Shown here: piece by piece, positions 26,601 through 36,200 of the stretch
Numbering within the stretch: the stretch's first letter is position 1
Layout: each line of letters begins with the position of its first letter
NCBI GenBank assembly: GCA_000727475.1
Contig: KL647307.1
Location: 1,784,850-1,848,849, forward strand
Direction of reading: 5' to 3'
Length of the DNA stretch: 64,000 nucleotides
DNA from: Sarcocystis neurona
Lineage: Eukaryota > Apicomplexa > Conoidasida > Eucoccidiorida > Sarcocystidae
The notes under the pieces: model-generated
What the model saw: the letters and a program-made list of their open reading frames with translations, nothing else
Database searches by the model: none
Told to the model about the DNA's origin: nothing
Position numbers and translations under genes: made by a program

Positions 26601-27637
26601 CTCGCCGCACATGGGGAGGAGCTGGCATGGCAGAAAAAAGGGAAAATGGCCCGTCTTCTTATTTATACGTCTGTATCTCTCTCTGTCTCTCTTTCCGCCG
26701 TGACCGAGCCGCGCGACTGGGGAAGACTTGGCTGGCTCGCCTCATCTCCTCGCATGCATTCTCAAGTATAGTAGAAGCAGATCCTTGGGTCAGCAAAGCT
26801 GCGGTGCTGTGTTGCCCACGTCCACACATCAGAAGGACGGACAAATGCGGGCACGCGTTGCGGTCCAAATAAGCCCCGGGGGACGACACTTCCTTGCTGC
26901 TTCTGCTGCTCTTGCTGCTGCATGCGCGACGTACATCCTCCGCTTCCGCTTTCTGTTGCGTCTTCAGTTTCTTCTCCGGTCACCGCAGAATTTTGCTGCT
27001 GCTGCTGCTCCTCCTAAGACGGTCGTAACGCAGTCGCGTCTTTCTCGTCTCTCGCCCCACCTCGTGCCCTTCTTGCCCCCCACTCTGTCTTTGTCTCTTT
27101 ACCTCTTCGGTCATATTTCCTGTTTTGTCAATCTTCTTCTATTCCTCGACAACCTCTTTCTTCTCCTTGTGGCCTTCTTCTTTCTCCTTCTATCCGCTAC
27201 ATTTTCTCCTTGTCTTCTTCTCCTTCGGTCTTTCCTCCTCCTCCGTCTCCTCTCATCCACTTTTCCCGTCTTTCTCTTCTTCATCGTCTTCTTCGCCTTC
27301 GTGTTGGTCCTGCTGTTCCCCCTCTTGTTGTTCTTCCCCATTTCACTCGCCTTCTCGTCTCCTCTTTTTCTGTCAGTCTTCTCGCCGCCTTCCTCTTCTT
27401 CGTATTTCTTTACTTGCCCTCTTCTTTTGCTGCTTCTTTCTCTCTGCTGCTTCTTCGTTTCCGCCCCCTGGTGCGCTGCATGTGCGGTGGAAGCAGAATT
27501 GCTGCGGCAGCAGTTCGACGACCCGAGCCGCGCGCACCTCCCGCCAGAAGAACGCACGTCTCTTTCAAGTTACGTCCGATTCTTCCGACAAGAATTCCTT
27601 CAAACGTTGCTTCACGCCGTTGCCCAAGAAAATAAAT
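5533..27637 (+). CDS. PRI1: DNA primase catalytic (small) subunit, PriS/PRI1, at least 11 exons
   Basis: PriS makes the RNA primer in the nuclear primase-polymerase alpha complex. Exons: 5533-5611, 8091-8308, 10250-10393, 13112-13194, 14587-14695, 18098-18172, 20688-20764, 21656-22345, 24316-24368, 26032-26118, 27494-27637; all junctions keep phase, giving 586 codons. The family landmarks occur in order: KLFPF with [20 protein letters not shown], the metal-binding [13 protein letters not shown], the zinc-type CC...CKKC cysteines, [14 protein letters not shown], the third acidic site in PRLDINV, then [14 protein letters not shown] and VPTL. It is longer than the roughly 420-residue human protein because exons 2 and 8 carry low-complexity inserts. 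The start ATG has A at -3 and gives an N-terminus aligning with other PriS. After 27637 either a final exon follows a gtgagt donor, or read-through stops at 27732. Sure of identity, less so of exon 7 and the 3' end. Confidence 0.94.
6270..8080 (+). repeat. primase intron 1: CT-rich, TATG and CTG low-complexity DNA
   Basis: Pyrimidine-rich and tatctatctg-type sequence to about 7160, then interspersed ctgctg around 7330-7850. Open frames here are leucine/cysteine-rich products of the repeats. Confidence 0.6.
8091..8308 (+). CDS. PRI1: primase exon 2
   Basis: Follows a ccacag acceptor and ends TGGCAG before gtacgc. Encodes [15 protein letters not shown], then [10 protein letters not shown] and, after a Ser/Gly/Ala-rich insert of about 25 residues not expected in the family, EFFVRWQ. 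The flanks align with the PriS segment that runs REFSFTL..IYIRYQ in animals. Confidence 0.93.
9285..10230 (+). repeat. primase intron 2: (CTG)n blocks
   Basis: CTG-rich stretches at about 9285-9600 and 9940-10220 run up to the exon 3 acceptor. The strand reads CTG, so translated frames are polyLeu or Cys and are not counted as genes. Confidence 0.75.
10250..10393 (+). CDS. PRI1: primase exon 3
   Basis: Exactly 48 codons between a tctgcag acceptor and a gtcagt donor. Begins [12 protein letters not shown], continuing the exon 2 sequence (WQ|SF), and contains [11 protein letters not shown], the conserved segment before the catalytic acidic motif. Confidence 0.95.
11340..12770. repeat. 1.4-kb ATAC/ATGT low-complexity block in primase intron 3
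   Basis: Nearly continuous acatacatac/tatatgtata sequence. It leaves long open frames on both strands (up to 297 codons) rich in Tyr, Ile, His and Thr that have no start context, domain or splice logic, so none is annotated as coding. Confidence 0.85.
13112..13194 (+). CDS. PRI1: primase exon 4, catalytic FDID and zinc cysteines
   Basis: Follows ctgctgcag and opens [13 protein letters not shown], which holds the two metal-binding aspartates, then CC and CKKC, matching the structural zinc-site cysteines of eukaryotic PriS. Ends in TG of a split Trp codon before gtgcgt. Confidence 0.96.
13260..14540 (+). repeat. primase intron 4: pyrimidine block then purine block
   Basis: 13260-13900 is almost pure C/T (ttcttctcc-like); 14040-14540 is almost pure A/G (gagagaaag-like). 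The two are of opposite strand bias and lie in the same intron. Confidence 0.75.
14587..14695 (+). CDS. PRI1: primase exon 5, SGRRGVHCW motif
   Basis: The first base completes the split Trp, so the protein reads CKKCW then [20 protein letters not shown] with the same spacing as animal PriS. Ends SGRRGVHCW, the nucleotide-binding motif, directly before gtaagc. Confidence 0.96.
15590..16350. repeat. TATG low-complexity block in primase intron 5
   Basis: Continuous tatgtgtatatg sequence with scattered tacgta. No coding signal was found in it. An apparent short frame follows at 16366-16460 (see rejected items). Confidence 0.8.
16690..17720 (+). repeat. 1-kb (TTC)n polypyrimidine block in primase intron 5
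   Basis: ttcttcttc with cttcatctt variants, nearly free of purines on this strand. Translated it is polySer, Phe or Leu depending on frame. Long mirror-symmetric polypyrimidine such as this can form triplex DNA. Confidence 0.85.
17795..18035 (+). repeat. minisatellite, CTTCCTTCGGTTAT-type units
   Basis: About fifteen imperfect head-to-tail units of 14-18 bp built on CTTCCTTCGGTTAT, with GGTTGT and GATTAT variants. It lies at the 3' end of intron 5, close to the exon 6 acceptor at 18097. Confidence 0.85.
18098..18172 (+). CDS. PRI1: primase exon 6
   Basis: 25 codons between gtcttcag and gtacga. Begins VCDSAARLL and ends CEYLNLCT, continuing exon 5 to give HCWVCDSAAR, the expected WVCD continuation. 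It lies 60 bp after a tandem-repeat array filling the end of a 3.4-kb intron. Confidence 0.93.
18380..20480. repeat. TATG/ATAC then ACGTGTCTACA-type low complexity, primase intron 6
   Basis: 18380-19640 is tatg/acac sequence. 19700-20470 changes to degenerate copies of acacgtgtctacacatacg and then tctccgtgtctccgtctccg. No exon was found before 20688. Confidence 0.7.
20688..20764 (+). CDS. PRI1: primase exon 7 (Gly-rich, boundaries tentative)
   Basis: Follows gtgggcag and encodes [16 protein letters not shown], resembling the GGQD-KKKVHL stretch of animal PriS, then a glycine-rich tail. The gtacgc donor is the one whose phase fits exon 8. The usual His-Pro after this point is not visible, so the donor may differ. 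Confidence 0.7.
21110..21530. repeat. TATG low-complexity block in primase intron 7
   Basis: tatacatatgtatgtac-type sequence between exon 7 and exon 8. Confidence 0.75.
21656..22345 (+). CDS. PRI1: primase exon 8, carries a large Ser/Gln/Ala insert
   Basis: The largest exon, 230 residues. It starts [14 protein letters not shown] and ends [14 protein letters not shown], the third catalytic Asp region. Between them lies a long low-complexity insert: Gly/Ala run, polySer (about 21920-22010), a CAG-encoded Gln/Arg run (about 22060-22120) and an Ala run. Such homopolymer runs inside enzymes are typical of Eimeria. Donor gtaggt after a split Ser codon. Confidence 0.93.
22390..23050 (+). repeat. 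(CAG)n block in primase intron 8
   Basis: Dense cagcagcag with gcagaaacacgg-type repeats directly after exon 8, continuing the CAG character of the exon into the intron. Confidence 0.85.
23525..24275 (+). repeat. (CTG)n block in primase intron 8
   Basis: ctgctgctg with repeated tctcctgacccgctgctg-type units of about 40-45 bp (23760-24070). The orientation is opposite to the CAG block before it, so the two halves of the intron are roughly complementary. Confidence 0.85.
24316..24368 (+). CDS. PRI1: primase exon 9
   Basis: Follows ctctgcag and encodes [18 protein letters not shown], the conserved HLLK-PF-VHP-TG motif of PriS that contacts the nucleotide. Ends one base into the next Gly codon at a gtactg donor. 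Confidence 0.96.
24470..26020 (+). other. primase intron 9: mixed low-complexity, no gene seen
   Basis: ctctgtctc and acatac stretches, a (CTG)n patch at 24960-25050 and ordinary sequence at 25470-26000 with no exon that I can support. Ends at the exon 10 acceptor. Confidence 0.5.
26032..26118 (+). CDS. PRI1: primase exon 10
   Basis: Follows ctctcag, completing TGRICVP, and ends FDPNRVPTL before gtaaat. Matches the PriS segment GRI-VP through the conserved VPT. Confidence 0.94.
26160..27475 (+). repeat. primase intron 10: (CTG)n then pyrimidine-rich DNA
   Basis: ctgctgcggctgctgctgctactg units at 26240-26420, then tcttcttctcctt-type pyrimidine-rich sequence from about 27060 to the exon 11 acceptor. 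Confidence 0.75.
27494..27637 (+). CDS. PRI1: primase exon 11, C-terminal helix region
   Basis: Encodes ELLRQQFDD, a Pro/Glu linker, then [17 protein letters not shown], matching the C-terminal TSL-PYV--F--FL helix of PriS. The acceptor could be 3 bases later (27497), which also keeps frame. A gtgagt donor follows; a last short exon was not found with confidence. Confidence 0.85.
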
Positions 27638-27639
27638 GT

Positions 27640-28060
27640 GAGTCTCACGAAGCATTTCTCTACGAACATATGTGTATATATATGTATGTATATTGCCCTA
27701 GCATGTGGCTACATGCATACGTACGTGTGTGAGCGTAGGTATATGTTATATATATGTACGTAGTTCGATAGACCCTTATATGTAGGTACACACACATTGA
27801 TATACATACATCCGTTTCTATACACATATATATGTTTGTGTATCCAACCATATCCGTCTACATATATATATATATACATATATATCCCACTATCTCCGTC
27901 TACACATATTATATAGATATGTACATATTTATATATGTGTCTGTATATCCTACTATATCTGTCTACACGTATTTATATATATATATATATGTTCGAATAT
28001 CCCAGCATGTCCATCTCCCCTCGACATATATATATATATATATTTGTAGATTTGAATGTA
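27640..28060. repeat. TATA-rich repeat with a CCATCTCCGTCTACA core
   Basis: atatcc-(a/c)ctatctccgtctacatatatat recurs about every 50-75 bp between 27840 and 28020, inside TATA-rich sequence. It directly follows the last identified primase exon. Confidence 0.7.
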
Positions 28061-28199
28061 GGGATCAGAGGGGTGACGTGATACACGTGATTTTGTCGAG
28101 AGTTTGTGAAGGAATGGATGAAGATTGAACTGCAGCACCGGGTTAGCTGGTGGAGTACTTTTTTCTTAAGAGAGAGAGAGTTTTTGTGCAAAAGACATG

Positions 28200-29015
28200 A
28201 CTGTTACAAGTCGCAGCAGCAAGAGTGCAGGAGACACCGACCCCACGCAACAGCAGCAGAGAGACAGCGCCGTAGCCACCATGCCTTTTTTGTTACAGGC
28301 GTCTCTCGTCTTCGTAGCACGGGGTACGATGGACTGGCCCAAAGAAGCAGGTCCAGCATGTGCTGAGCTTCTGCATGCGCTGTGCATGCGAAACGACAAC
28401 TTTTTTTGCCTACTGCTACGAAGAAGTGACTTCACCTCTTCGGGAGGTCAAGTGGCTGCTGCGACGCACGTCACTGCTGCTGCTGCTCCTACACAACTGC
28501 GTGACAGCGGGCTGCATCAGGTATTTCTACGACAAATCAACAACGTAGTCTCGTTGCTGCTGGGGCTTGCGAGGAGGAAGAGGACAAGAAGACACACCAC
28601 CGCAGCCTTTTCCTCTGCGTGAAACATGCCTTCTGCGTACGTAGATATATATATATATATGTACATATGTACATGTATACGTGTAAGCGGATGTTTTTCT
28701 CTGGCGTTCTACTATGCGGTGGGGCTGCTGCTGCTGCTGCGCCGTCTCTGCTGCTGCTGTCGACCTGCGAGTGCTACTGTTACTCTTGCATCTCCCGGTT
28801 GATTCTGCCGCTGTCTTCTGTGCTGCTGCTGCTGCTTCGTGCGCAGATGTGCGACAGCTTCTCAACGCTGCAGACGCCTTCGTCAAGCCCGAGATGTGTT
28901 TTTGACGTCCTTCGACGCGCACGGAGGAAAAGACCTATCCAAGCTTTCTTCGAATCTTTTTTTCCACCTCTTCACGCATGCATGCCAACTGGGAAGAGAG
29001 TACATATATACATAT
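28200..29015 (+). other. orphan exon-like frames, gene unknown
   Basis: Two stretches read like protein on the plus strand. 28317-28520 contains KKQVQHVLSFCMRC and CYEEVTSPLREVKWLL in one frame, and ACAELLHALCMRNDNFF in another. 28850-29000 contains VFLTSFDAHGGKDLSKLSSN and FFHLFTHACQLGRE, bounded by a cgcag acceptor (28845) and a gtacat donor. A CA-starting acceptor at 28316 would fit the phase left by primase exon 11, but the encoded sequence has no similarity to the PriS C-terminus. I do not recognise a family. Confidence 0.25.
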
Positions 29016-29019
29016 GTAT

Positions 29020-30420
29020 ATACATATATGTGTTATATCCATCTGTATAGTGCCACCCGGAATATATACAGATTTGTGTGTACTTAATGACACCGAATAG
29101 GCTACGTTTATAAATGTGTAGAGAAGATGGTCTTCTCTGCGGGACTGCCCTTCGCGTGTTAGTCGTAGAGAAGTTGTCTCTTCTTCCTGCACGGCAGCTG
29201 CAGACGTTGCGACTGCAGTAGGGGGACGCGGGCATTCCATAAAGCGACATCTGGGGAAGACACGTTCTTTTTCGTTCCTCGGCGGATCTCACGCATCCAG
29301 AAATGCTGCTTTTCAAGGAACAGCAGCAGCAGTCATGGGGACACTAGACAGTCACTTTCTCAGAGTTGGCAGAGTCCACTCGTGGTCGTACAGATGCTCC
29401 TCCGCCTCGCCATCACGCCCCGCCCATCTTCTCTGTCTCTCTCTATATATGTATACATATATATATATATATAAATGTAGGTGGGTGCTGATGCGAGTGG
29501 ACGAACTTCACATACAGCGACTACGCGTGGATGGACATTCCTATATATATGTATCTTTGTGCGCTTCCGACGTGAAGCCTGACGTGTAGACGTATATGGA
29601 TGTTCCTGTAGAGTTAGACTATTTGGATCATATCGGCGCATGCATGTAAGACGTAGATTCCACAAGTGATAATATATGTAATGCTCAAGTGCGCGTCTTT
29701 TTGTGAGCATTCGCATCTCGCAATGTAGAGTCGACGTGAACAAACGTGCGCCGTGTGTAGGAGAGTCGCGCATGCACGAGCGTGGTAAGGTCGTGCCGAT
29801 GAGCCGCCTACTTGTGTGTATGTGTGTGTCTGCCGGATTTTGTTTTACAAGGCATCACGTACAGGTACGTATTACAGATCTACCATAGGCTTGTATGCCT
29901 CCACGCGTACACTATTGTTATCCACATCATGTATATGAAGCGATGTGTGTCTGTCTGCGTTCGCCTGATACGAGCACCCAAACGCATGCAACAGGCGTAT
30001 GTATTTGTGTGTCTCTCACCACGTGTACCGATCTGCATCCACGTACGACATTTCTATTACTACATGAGAATCGGCACGTAGGATATGTATGCATGTGATG
30101 CTTGTGCCTCTATATATATGTGTACGTGGTGGTCTGCATATAGGTATGTCTTTACGACTACGTGGATGTCTATGTGTGGGCGCATCTCTGTGTACACACA
30201 CGCACATGTGTCTGCATGTGTGTTTTACTTTTGTGTACTTCTCTATACGTACGTGTATCGGCATTTGTACCCTTGTCTCTTAGGTAACTGGGTATACACG
30301 CCCGGATGCATGTGCACACATGTGTGAGTACAACTCTAAGTCTCCGTACATGTCGTACGGTACGTCGACGTCTATAGAAATTTCAGTACACATGTAAATG
30401 TGTCTGTAGAAGTGTATACA
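29020..30420. other. no confident feature
   Basis: Mostly TATG-rich and mixed sequence. A short frame at 29480-29589 (VDELHIQRLRVDGHS) reads like protein but has no partner exons. Confidence 0.3.
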
Positions 30421-30421
30421 C

Positions 30422-30661
30422 CTGCTGTGGGCAATGTCCATCTGAGGGGTGGAGCGGCGCAAAGACGCGCTCGCGGCGACTGTTACTTCCTTCCCCTTTT
30501 TACGTATGCGGGGGCGGAGACTAAAAGTCAGCGCGCGACCCTTTAAAACTATTCTTCTGCCGTTGTAAACGAAGGCGAGCTTGGCACAGAGAGAAAAATT
30601 CGTTATCTTCACGCCGTCCACTTCAGTCGAATAGAGACTGACGTGAACCGCGCCGCGCCTT
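30422..30661 (-). CDS. candidate exon, unknown protein
   Basis: On the minus strand an open stretch of 79 codons lies between a tcacgcag acceptor and a gtgtat donor. It includes VSLYSTEVDGVKITNF, KLAFVYNGRRIVLKGRALTF and RIRKKGKEVTVAASA. About 79 bp upstream another frame (VTVMGLRLLSSSEDT) ends at a GT that would keep phase. A competing open frame runs on the plus strand at 30851-31072. I recognise no family, and direction is not certain. Confidence 0.3.
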
Positions 30662-31341
30662 CTGCGTGATATGCGCGCGCGCGCGTCGTACGTTGTAGAC
30701 GGTGTGACTTAGCGAGATCAAGAGAGACAGAGACATAGAAAAACGTGTCTTCGGAGGAAGAAAGCAATCTCAGCCCCATGACTGTGACGGAGAGGTCAGA
30801 ATCCTTAGCTGTAACGTTCTGAATATCACGCTTTTCTCTTCGCACATCTTGTGCGGGAAGCCTTGCACTACGGCAGCCGCCATCTGGCTGAGCGCACGGT
30901 CTTTGTAAGTGAGGTAGAAGGCCGCAACGTAAAAAACAAGCGAAGCCCATACGTTTCCGTGTACAGCGATGGACCAGAATATTACACGGCTTTAACCGTG
31001 TACGTGGCTAGTTACACACACCGCCATATTACTACTGCCGTCCTACGTGCGGTAAGCTATCTATACCTGTAGACACGTACACACGTATATAAATATGCGT
31101 GTAACCCACTGCTCATCCCTTCCACCAAGGAACACCGGAGCTCTACACGCGCCCGTGTAAAGAAGCGTGCGTGTAAATAGGCAGACATATAGTTATTTCA
31201 TAAATACGTGTGTATCTAGTTGGCGCATATGTCTAGTAGCCGCAGCCACGGTCTTGTTGTGTACCAACAACACAGGTGCACGGGAGGCAGCTGTGCCTGT
31301 CTGCCTATTTCAGAAAAGTACGTTCTTCAAGCGGATGGGCC

Positions 31342-31373
31342 GGGGGGGGGGGGGGGGGGGGGAGGGGGGAGGG
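31342..31373 (+). repeat. poly-G run
   Basis: About 21 consecutive G, then A-broken G runs. Frames across it are polyGly and carry no weight as genes. Confidence 0.9.
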
Positions 31374-31439
31374 ACGAGAACGGTCGCAACGCTGAAAGCG
31401 CTGCGGCCAAGACAAATGGGACACGTGTCTACTTGTCAT

Positions 31440-31449
31440 GCACGTGTCC

Positions 31450-31480
<31 letters not shown>

Positions 31481-32390
31481 CACACACACCAAAGGATAGC
31501 CAGTAACACTACATATATGCCAACATACTCTTGCGCATATTTGTGTGTATGAGGATACATGTATGTAGCACGCACATGGAAAGCCACTTCTTTGAGCTGC
31601 CCCAGGAGGGGCACAGGCCCCGCAGCAGCACTGCTTCAAAGGAAGCAGCAAAGGATCAAGAACAGCGGCCGCTGGTGTTCATAGTAAACAAGTAAGATGC
31701 TATGGCACCTTCCTGCAAGAAAGAATTTGTCTTACTGCTTTACCAAAGTCACAGACGTGTGACCTGGAGACAGGTTAACGGGTCAGTTTCCTTGGTAGTA
31801 TTCACAAACATATACACACAAATGCACGAGCGCATATATATATATATATATGCGTGTGCACACAGATGGCCGCGTTACGAATATACGTACATCTGAAGCT
31901 ACAAGAACATATATCAACGAAGCATTTGTAATTTTATACACACCCACCCGCACCCCATGTGTATATATATATATATATTCGTGTATGTCAGGCAGTACTC
32001 TGCGGACCGGCGCAGACGCACGGTCTTCTGTGAAGCACAGCTTTTTGCTGCGAAACCGATGAACCTCCCTTCCCAACCGAAAGGGACTTACTCCTCCACC
32101 AACAGCGCTTCTCTCACATACGTAATATGGATATATGTGTGTATCCATAGATAGGTAGACAGTGGGAGGTAGATGTGTGTCTATATAGATTACAGAATAA
32201 AAGCCTGCACGGCACCATCCCAGCGCTGTCCCTCTGTAGCTGTCAACTTCGTGCGGGCTTCCAAGATGAGCGTCGTCTGCATGCGCTACAAACAAACGCA
32301 TTATACTTAGCCTTGCTAGACACATATGAATTTCCCTATAACTTGCCTCTGTACATTTATATATATATACATGTGTACATTTCTTCCCCG
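31440..32390. other. AT-rich and mixed sequence, no gene seen
   Basis: TATA runs at 31450-31490, 31830-31850 and 31960-31980 separate short unique stretches. No domain or splice pattern could be supported. Confidence 0.4.
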
Positions 32391-32394
32391 ATGG

Positions 32395-32645
32395 TGTACC
32401 TCTAGACCTACCCATATAACATGTGTATATATAGGTTTATGTGGACAAATACACACATGTAGAAAGCTTGACGTGCGCATCCCTACAGCGTGACTCTCTC
32501 TACATATACCTGTATATACCCGTATGTATATTTATTTCCTAATGTTGCACCACTACATCTACCTATATCACACGTATATATCTAGGGGTTTATAGAGACA
32601 AATACACATACGTAGAAAGCTTGACGTGTGCATCCCTAAGAGTGC
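32395..32645 (+). repeat. diverged tandem duplication, about 152 bp
   Basis: The motif gtagaaagcttgacgtg, followed by gcatcccta, occurs at about 32459 and again about 152 bp later. The preceding TATA-flanked sequence (gtttat-g-gacaaatacacac) is also shared, so the unit is duplicated with some divergence. Confidence 0.8.
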
Positions 32646-33173
32646 GCAGGAAGATCGGAGGAACTTTGTAGAGTTCCCAACTTTTCCAAAAACGAGCAAC
32701 GACGACCTAATACATCTCTCTACATAAATTCATATGTAAACTCTCTAGACACATATACATATATATATATGCAAATTCCCTGTACATATATATATATATA
32801 CGCGTATATGCGCAAACATGATTTTATATACGAATATGTACAGACGCACGTATCTCTACGGACACACACATATGTAAATTTACTCCGAAAGACGGATGTA
32901 GACTACATAGGTACATACATATCCATACAGACATATACTTGCAAACATATATGGATATACGTATGTACAAACTCAGACACACAGAGACACACAGACCTCA
33001 GTTCACCAGGGACGTGTGTACAGCACTTCGACGGAAGCTGTGCGCGTGGAGTTGTGGCGATCTGCTGCTGAAGGAGCCTGCGGTATGGCGCGACGCGCAG
33101 AGCAGCAAAGCCGCCACCCGTCTTTCCGAAGAAGAGTCTACGAGACGGGGAAGCGAGCAAAAGGCGGCCGTGG

Positions 33174-33223
33174 CTAGTAGAGACTCGTCTGCTTCATGAT
33201 CGCGAAAAATTCTTCTTGACTTA
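33174..33223 (-). CDS. CEN2: centrin last exon
   Basis: After a cgttcag acceptor, encodes [15 protein letters not shown] and a TAG stop. The split codon gives Ile at loop position 8. Confidence 0.95.
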
Positions 33224-36200
33224 CTGAACGCGCAGCAGCAGCACAACAGCACAGAGACAAGACGCGAGGCACTGCAGCAGCTTCGCGTGCGGTGTCGCAG
33301 CAGCAGGTCTGAGCCGCGCGGCTCTCCCACACATACACAAACACACCAGCAGGTTATGCTCACGCGCAGAGACGAGACAGGGGGGGCAAGAAACACAGAG
33401 GAAGACAAACACCAGCACAGGGCAGAGAGGAATCCCTGCACAGAAATAGTGGAGTCTTCACCAGCAGAAGAAAATTCAGTCCTGTTGGCTGTCGTCCCCC
33501 CACTGTCTTCGCCCGCTCTCTGTGTGTCTCTTCTCCCACCCGGTGTACGTACACCCCGCGGCCTCCCCACACCGCGAGAACACACACCTTTTCTTCGCGA
33601 GCGTCGCCTTCCCGTCACTCAGCCCCGGGCCAAGGCGGCTGTGTCTCCCCAGCAGCCCTGTGCGACCCTCCCTTTTTCCTGCACACGGGTCCTCTCTGTT
33701 TCTTAGCAGCAGCAACAGAAGTGTGTTCTGCCTTCCCCCCTTCGCAGCGACGAACACACCAACACTTAAAGAGCCAGCAGCAACTTCCCCGTGTAATTGC
33801 ACACGCATCAACAGAGAGAAGTCGACAGAGAGAATGAAAGAAACACACATATATATATATGACGGAGGAAGAGAGAAACATGCGCATATATATGAACATA
33901 TGAGAGAGGTAGAGAGTAACATATATATACATATATACAGAGATTACAGAGGAAGAGAGAACAAGCACATATATATGAATATATGACAGAGAAAGAGAGA
34001 AACAAATACACGTATGTATACATGTATATATATGAAGACAGGTACACTTGGCGAGACAGACGGGACCGAAGAGACAGAGCCACCTCGGCCCCACACGTGT
34101 CGGCGTGCAGGACTGCAGCTTCGACAGCAAACAGTGCCACCCGCAGTTCTCGGACACTTCATCAACAAAGCCATAGACTTCCGTGAGTTCATACCCATAT
34201 ATGTGGAGATGCAGACCTGCGTACCTTTGAGAGAGAACGGGGGGAGGAAAGCTACAGATCCCTCTCTATTCATTTTCCTCTCTCTTTTCCCCGACAAACA
34301 CATCCGTATATCTACACGAGTGAATATCTATAGGATAGAACCGACTAAATCGTACACATACACATATGTAAAGGTGGGAATGTGGATACGTGTACATGTC
34401 TATACACACGTATCAACCGACGTGTACATACATGTGTGAAACATATGTATGTATCTGTATCCAAAGGTGCACACGCCTACATATACTACAAGAAGGAATA
34501 TATAGATATGAGCGCATGTATATATATATATATATCTACGTAGTAATGTACCGCCTTTTCTGCACTGCCTTTCTGCGTGTGTTAATATATACGGATTGTT
34601 TATGAGACACATACCTTCCTCTAAGACAGCTCCTTGTTCTTCTCCGCTTGTCACATACAAACGTCCACACACGTCCACGTACACATGCAAACGTGTGAAA
34701 GCTGTTGGGGCCTACAAGTCCCCGCCATGGTGGAGGTGGGGGGGAAAGTCTCCCCTACCTGCCCCTCCTCGGCCTGCTGCTGCGCGAGAGCAGAGACGGA
34801 GGTAGGAGAGGAGGACAGAGAAATACGTGAATAAAGGCTGGACGACCCCTGCAGACGTTTGCCGTCTCGCAGAGGAACACAAAACAGAGAGACACAGGGG
34901 GAGACTCTTTTCTTGTGACCCCCACTTTGCAGGAAGGGAGACGACCTCCTGCTGCTCGCTTTACTACCCCTACGGCGTGCAGAGGGAGAGCGAATGGCAG
35001 GGAGATGTGTGCGGGAAGAAGCCCGGACGCGACCGCAGCGCAGAGGCCGTTTGCTGCTGCTTCGAGAGAACAAAAGAGGAAGGGGACAAAATTCTTTCCT
35101 GGTGAAGCTTACTTTCCCCGTCGCAGTCTCTGTCAAATTCATCGATCATTGCTTGCAGCTCATCATCCGACAGCGTCTCTCCCTGTCACCAACACCGCCA
35201 AGACAACCTCCACCAAGCTCATAAGCCCACACAAATATTTGTATGGAGGTGCATGCGCGGCGGTACAGATACATATGTGCAAACAAATATATATTTGCAG
35301 ACGATAAGCGCGGACACAACTGTACGCAGACACACAAATGGTCACACAGGTACACATACCAAACATACATGTAGACACGCGTGTCCACTTCTAGAGAAAC
35401 ATACATACAAATATATATACACGTAGACACGTGGCGACGTGTATATAAACATACGTGGCTTACCCTGTATATATATACATCCAGGTACACATATAGAAGA
35501 ATACGTAGGCCCTACCCTATCTACCTGTTTCTCTCTTTATATATATAGGTGTGAACGGCAACATGCATTTCTGTCTGTATGTATCCTAATTAAAGGAAAG
35601 GAACCTATGAACTATCAGTATACTGGTGCAGAGCCATAGCGGTGTGGGCGGGTTCGTTTATAGAGAAATGAGTAGATCCACGCCGAGACATGCAGATAGA
35701 TTTTCTACGGAAGGAAGAAGATGAAAAGCAGCAGGGGTGGTGCAGCAGGTGCAGGAGAGCAACACCAAAGAGTCGCCCCGTTGCTGCGGCAGCGCAGCAG
35801 TCTCTAGTGTAGCGACAGTGGCTGCAGTCTCCGCCGCATCAGAAGCAGCAACAGCAGCAAGACATGCCACTTCGACATCGCAACACTGCGGCGCAGCAGC
35901 AGCAGCAGAAGACGCGGAGAGTCACGCAGCGACGCCTTCGCAGCAGCAACAGCAGCAGCAGGCGCGGCAAAAAGAACACACGCACGTACACCAAGTCCTC
36001 TCGAGGACAAGGAGAAACGGCGTTGCAGCAGCAGCACCGCGTCAAGGAACCGCGAAGAAAGGCCGCCGCAGCAGCGGCAGCGCGTCACGTGAGTCTCTGG
36101 CCGTTTATCTCCGTCAGCAGCAGGAGCGGCAGCAGCTCTCCTTCAGTAACGCATGCTGCAGGTGCTTCGTTGTTGAAAGCGTCAAAGCAGCAGAGGCAGG

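Noticed and set aside
31160..31500. 110-codon plus frames across the poly-G run
   Set aside because: Held open by the G run and TATA repeat; no protein-like segment outside them.
33998..34220. Plus frame with [18 protein letters not shown]
   Set aside because: It lies in a centrin intron on the opposite strand and has no partner exon.
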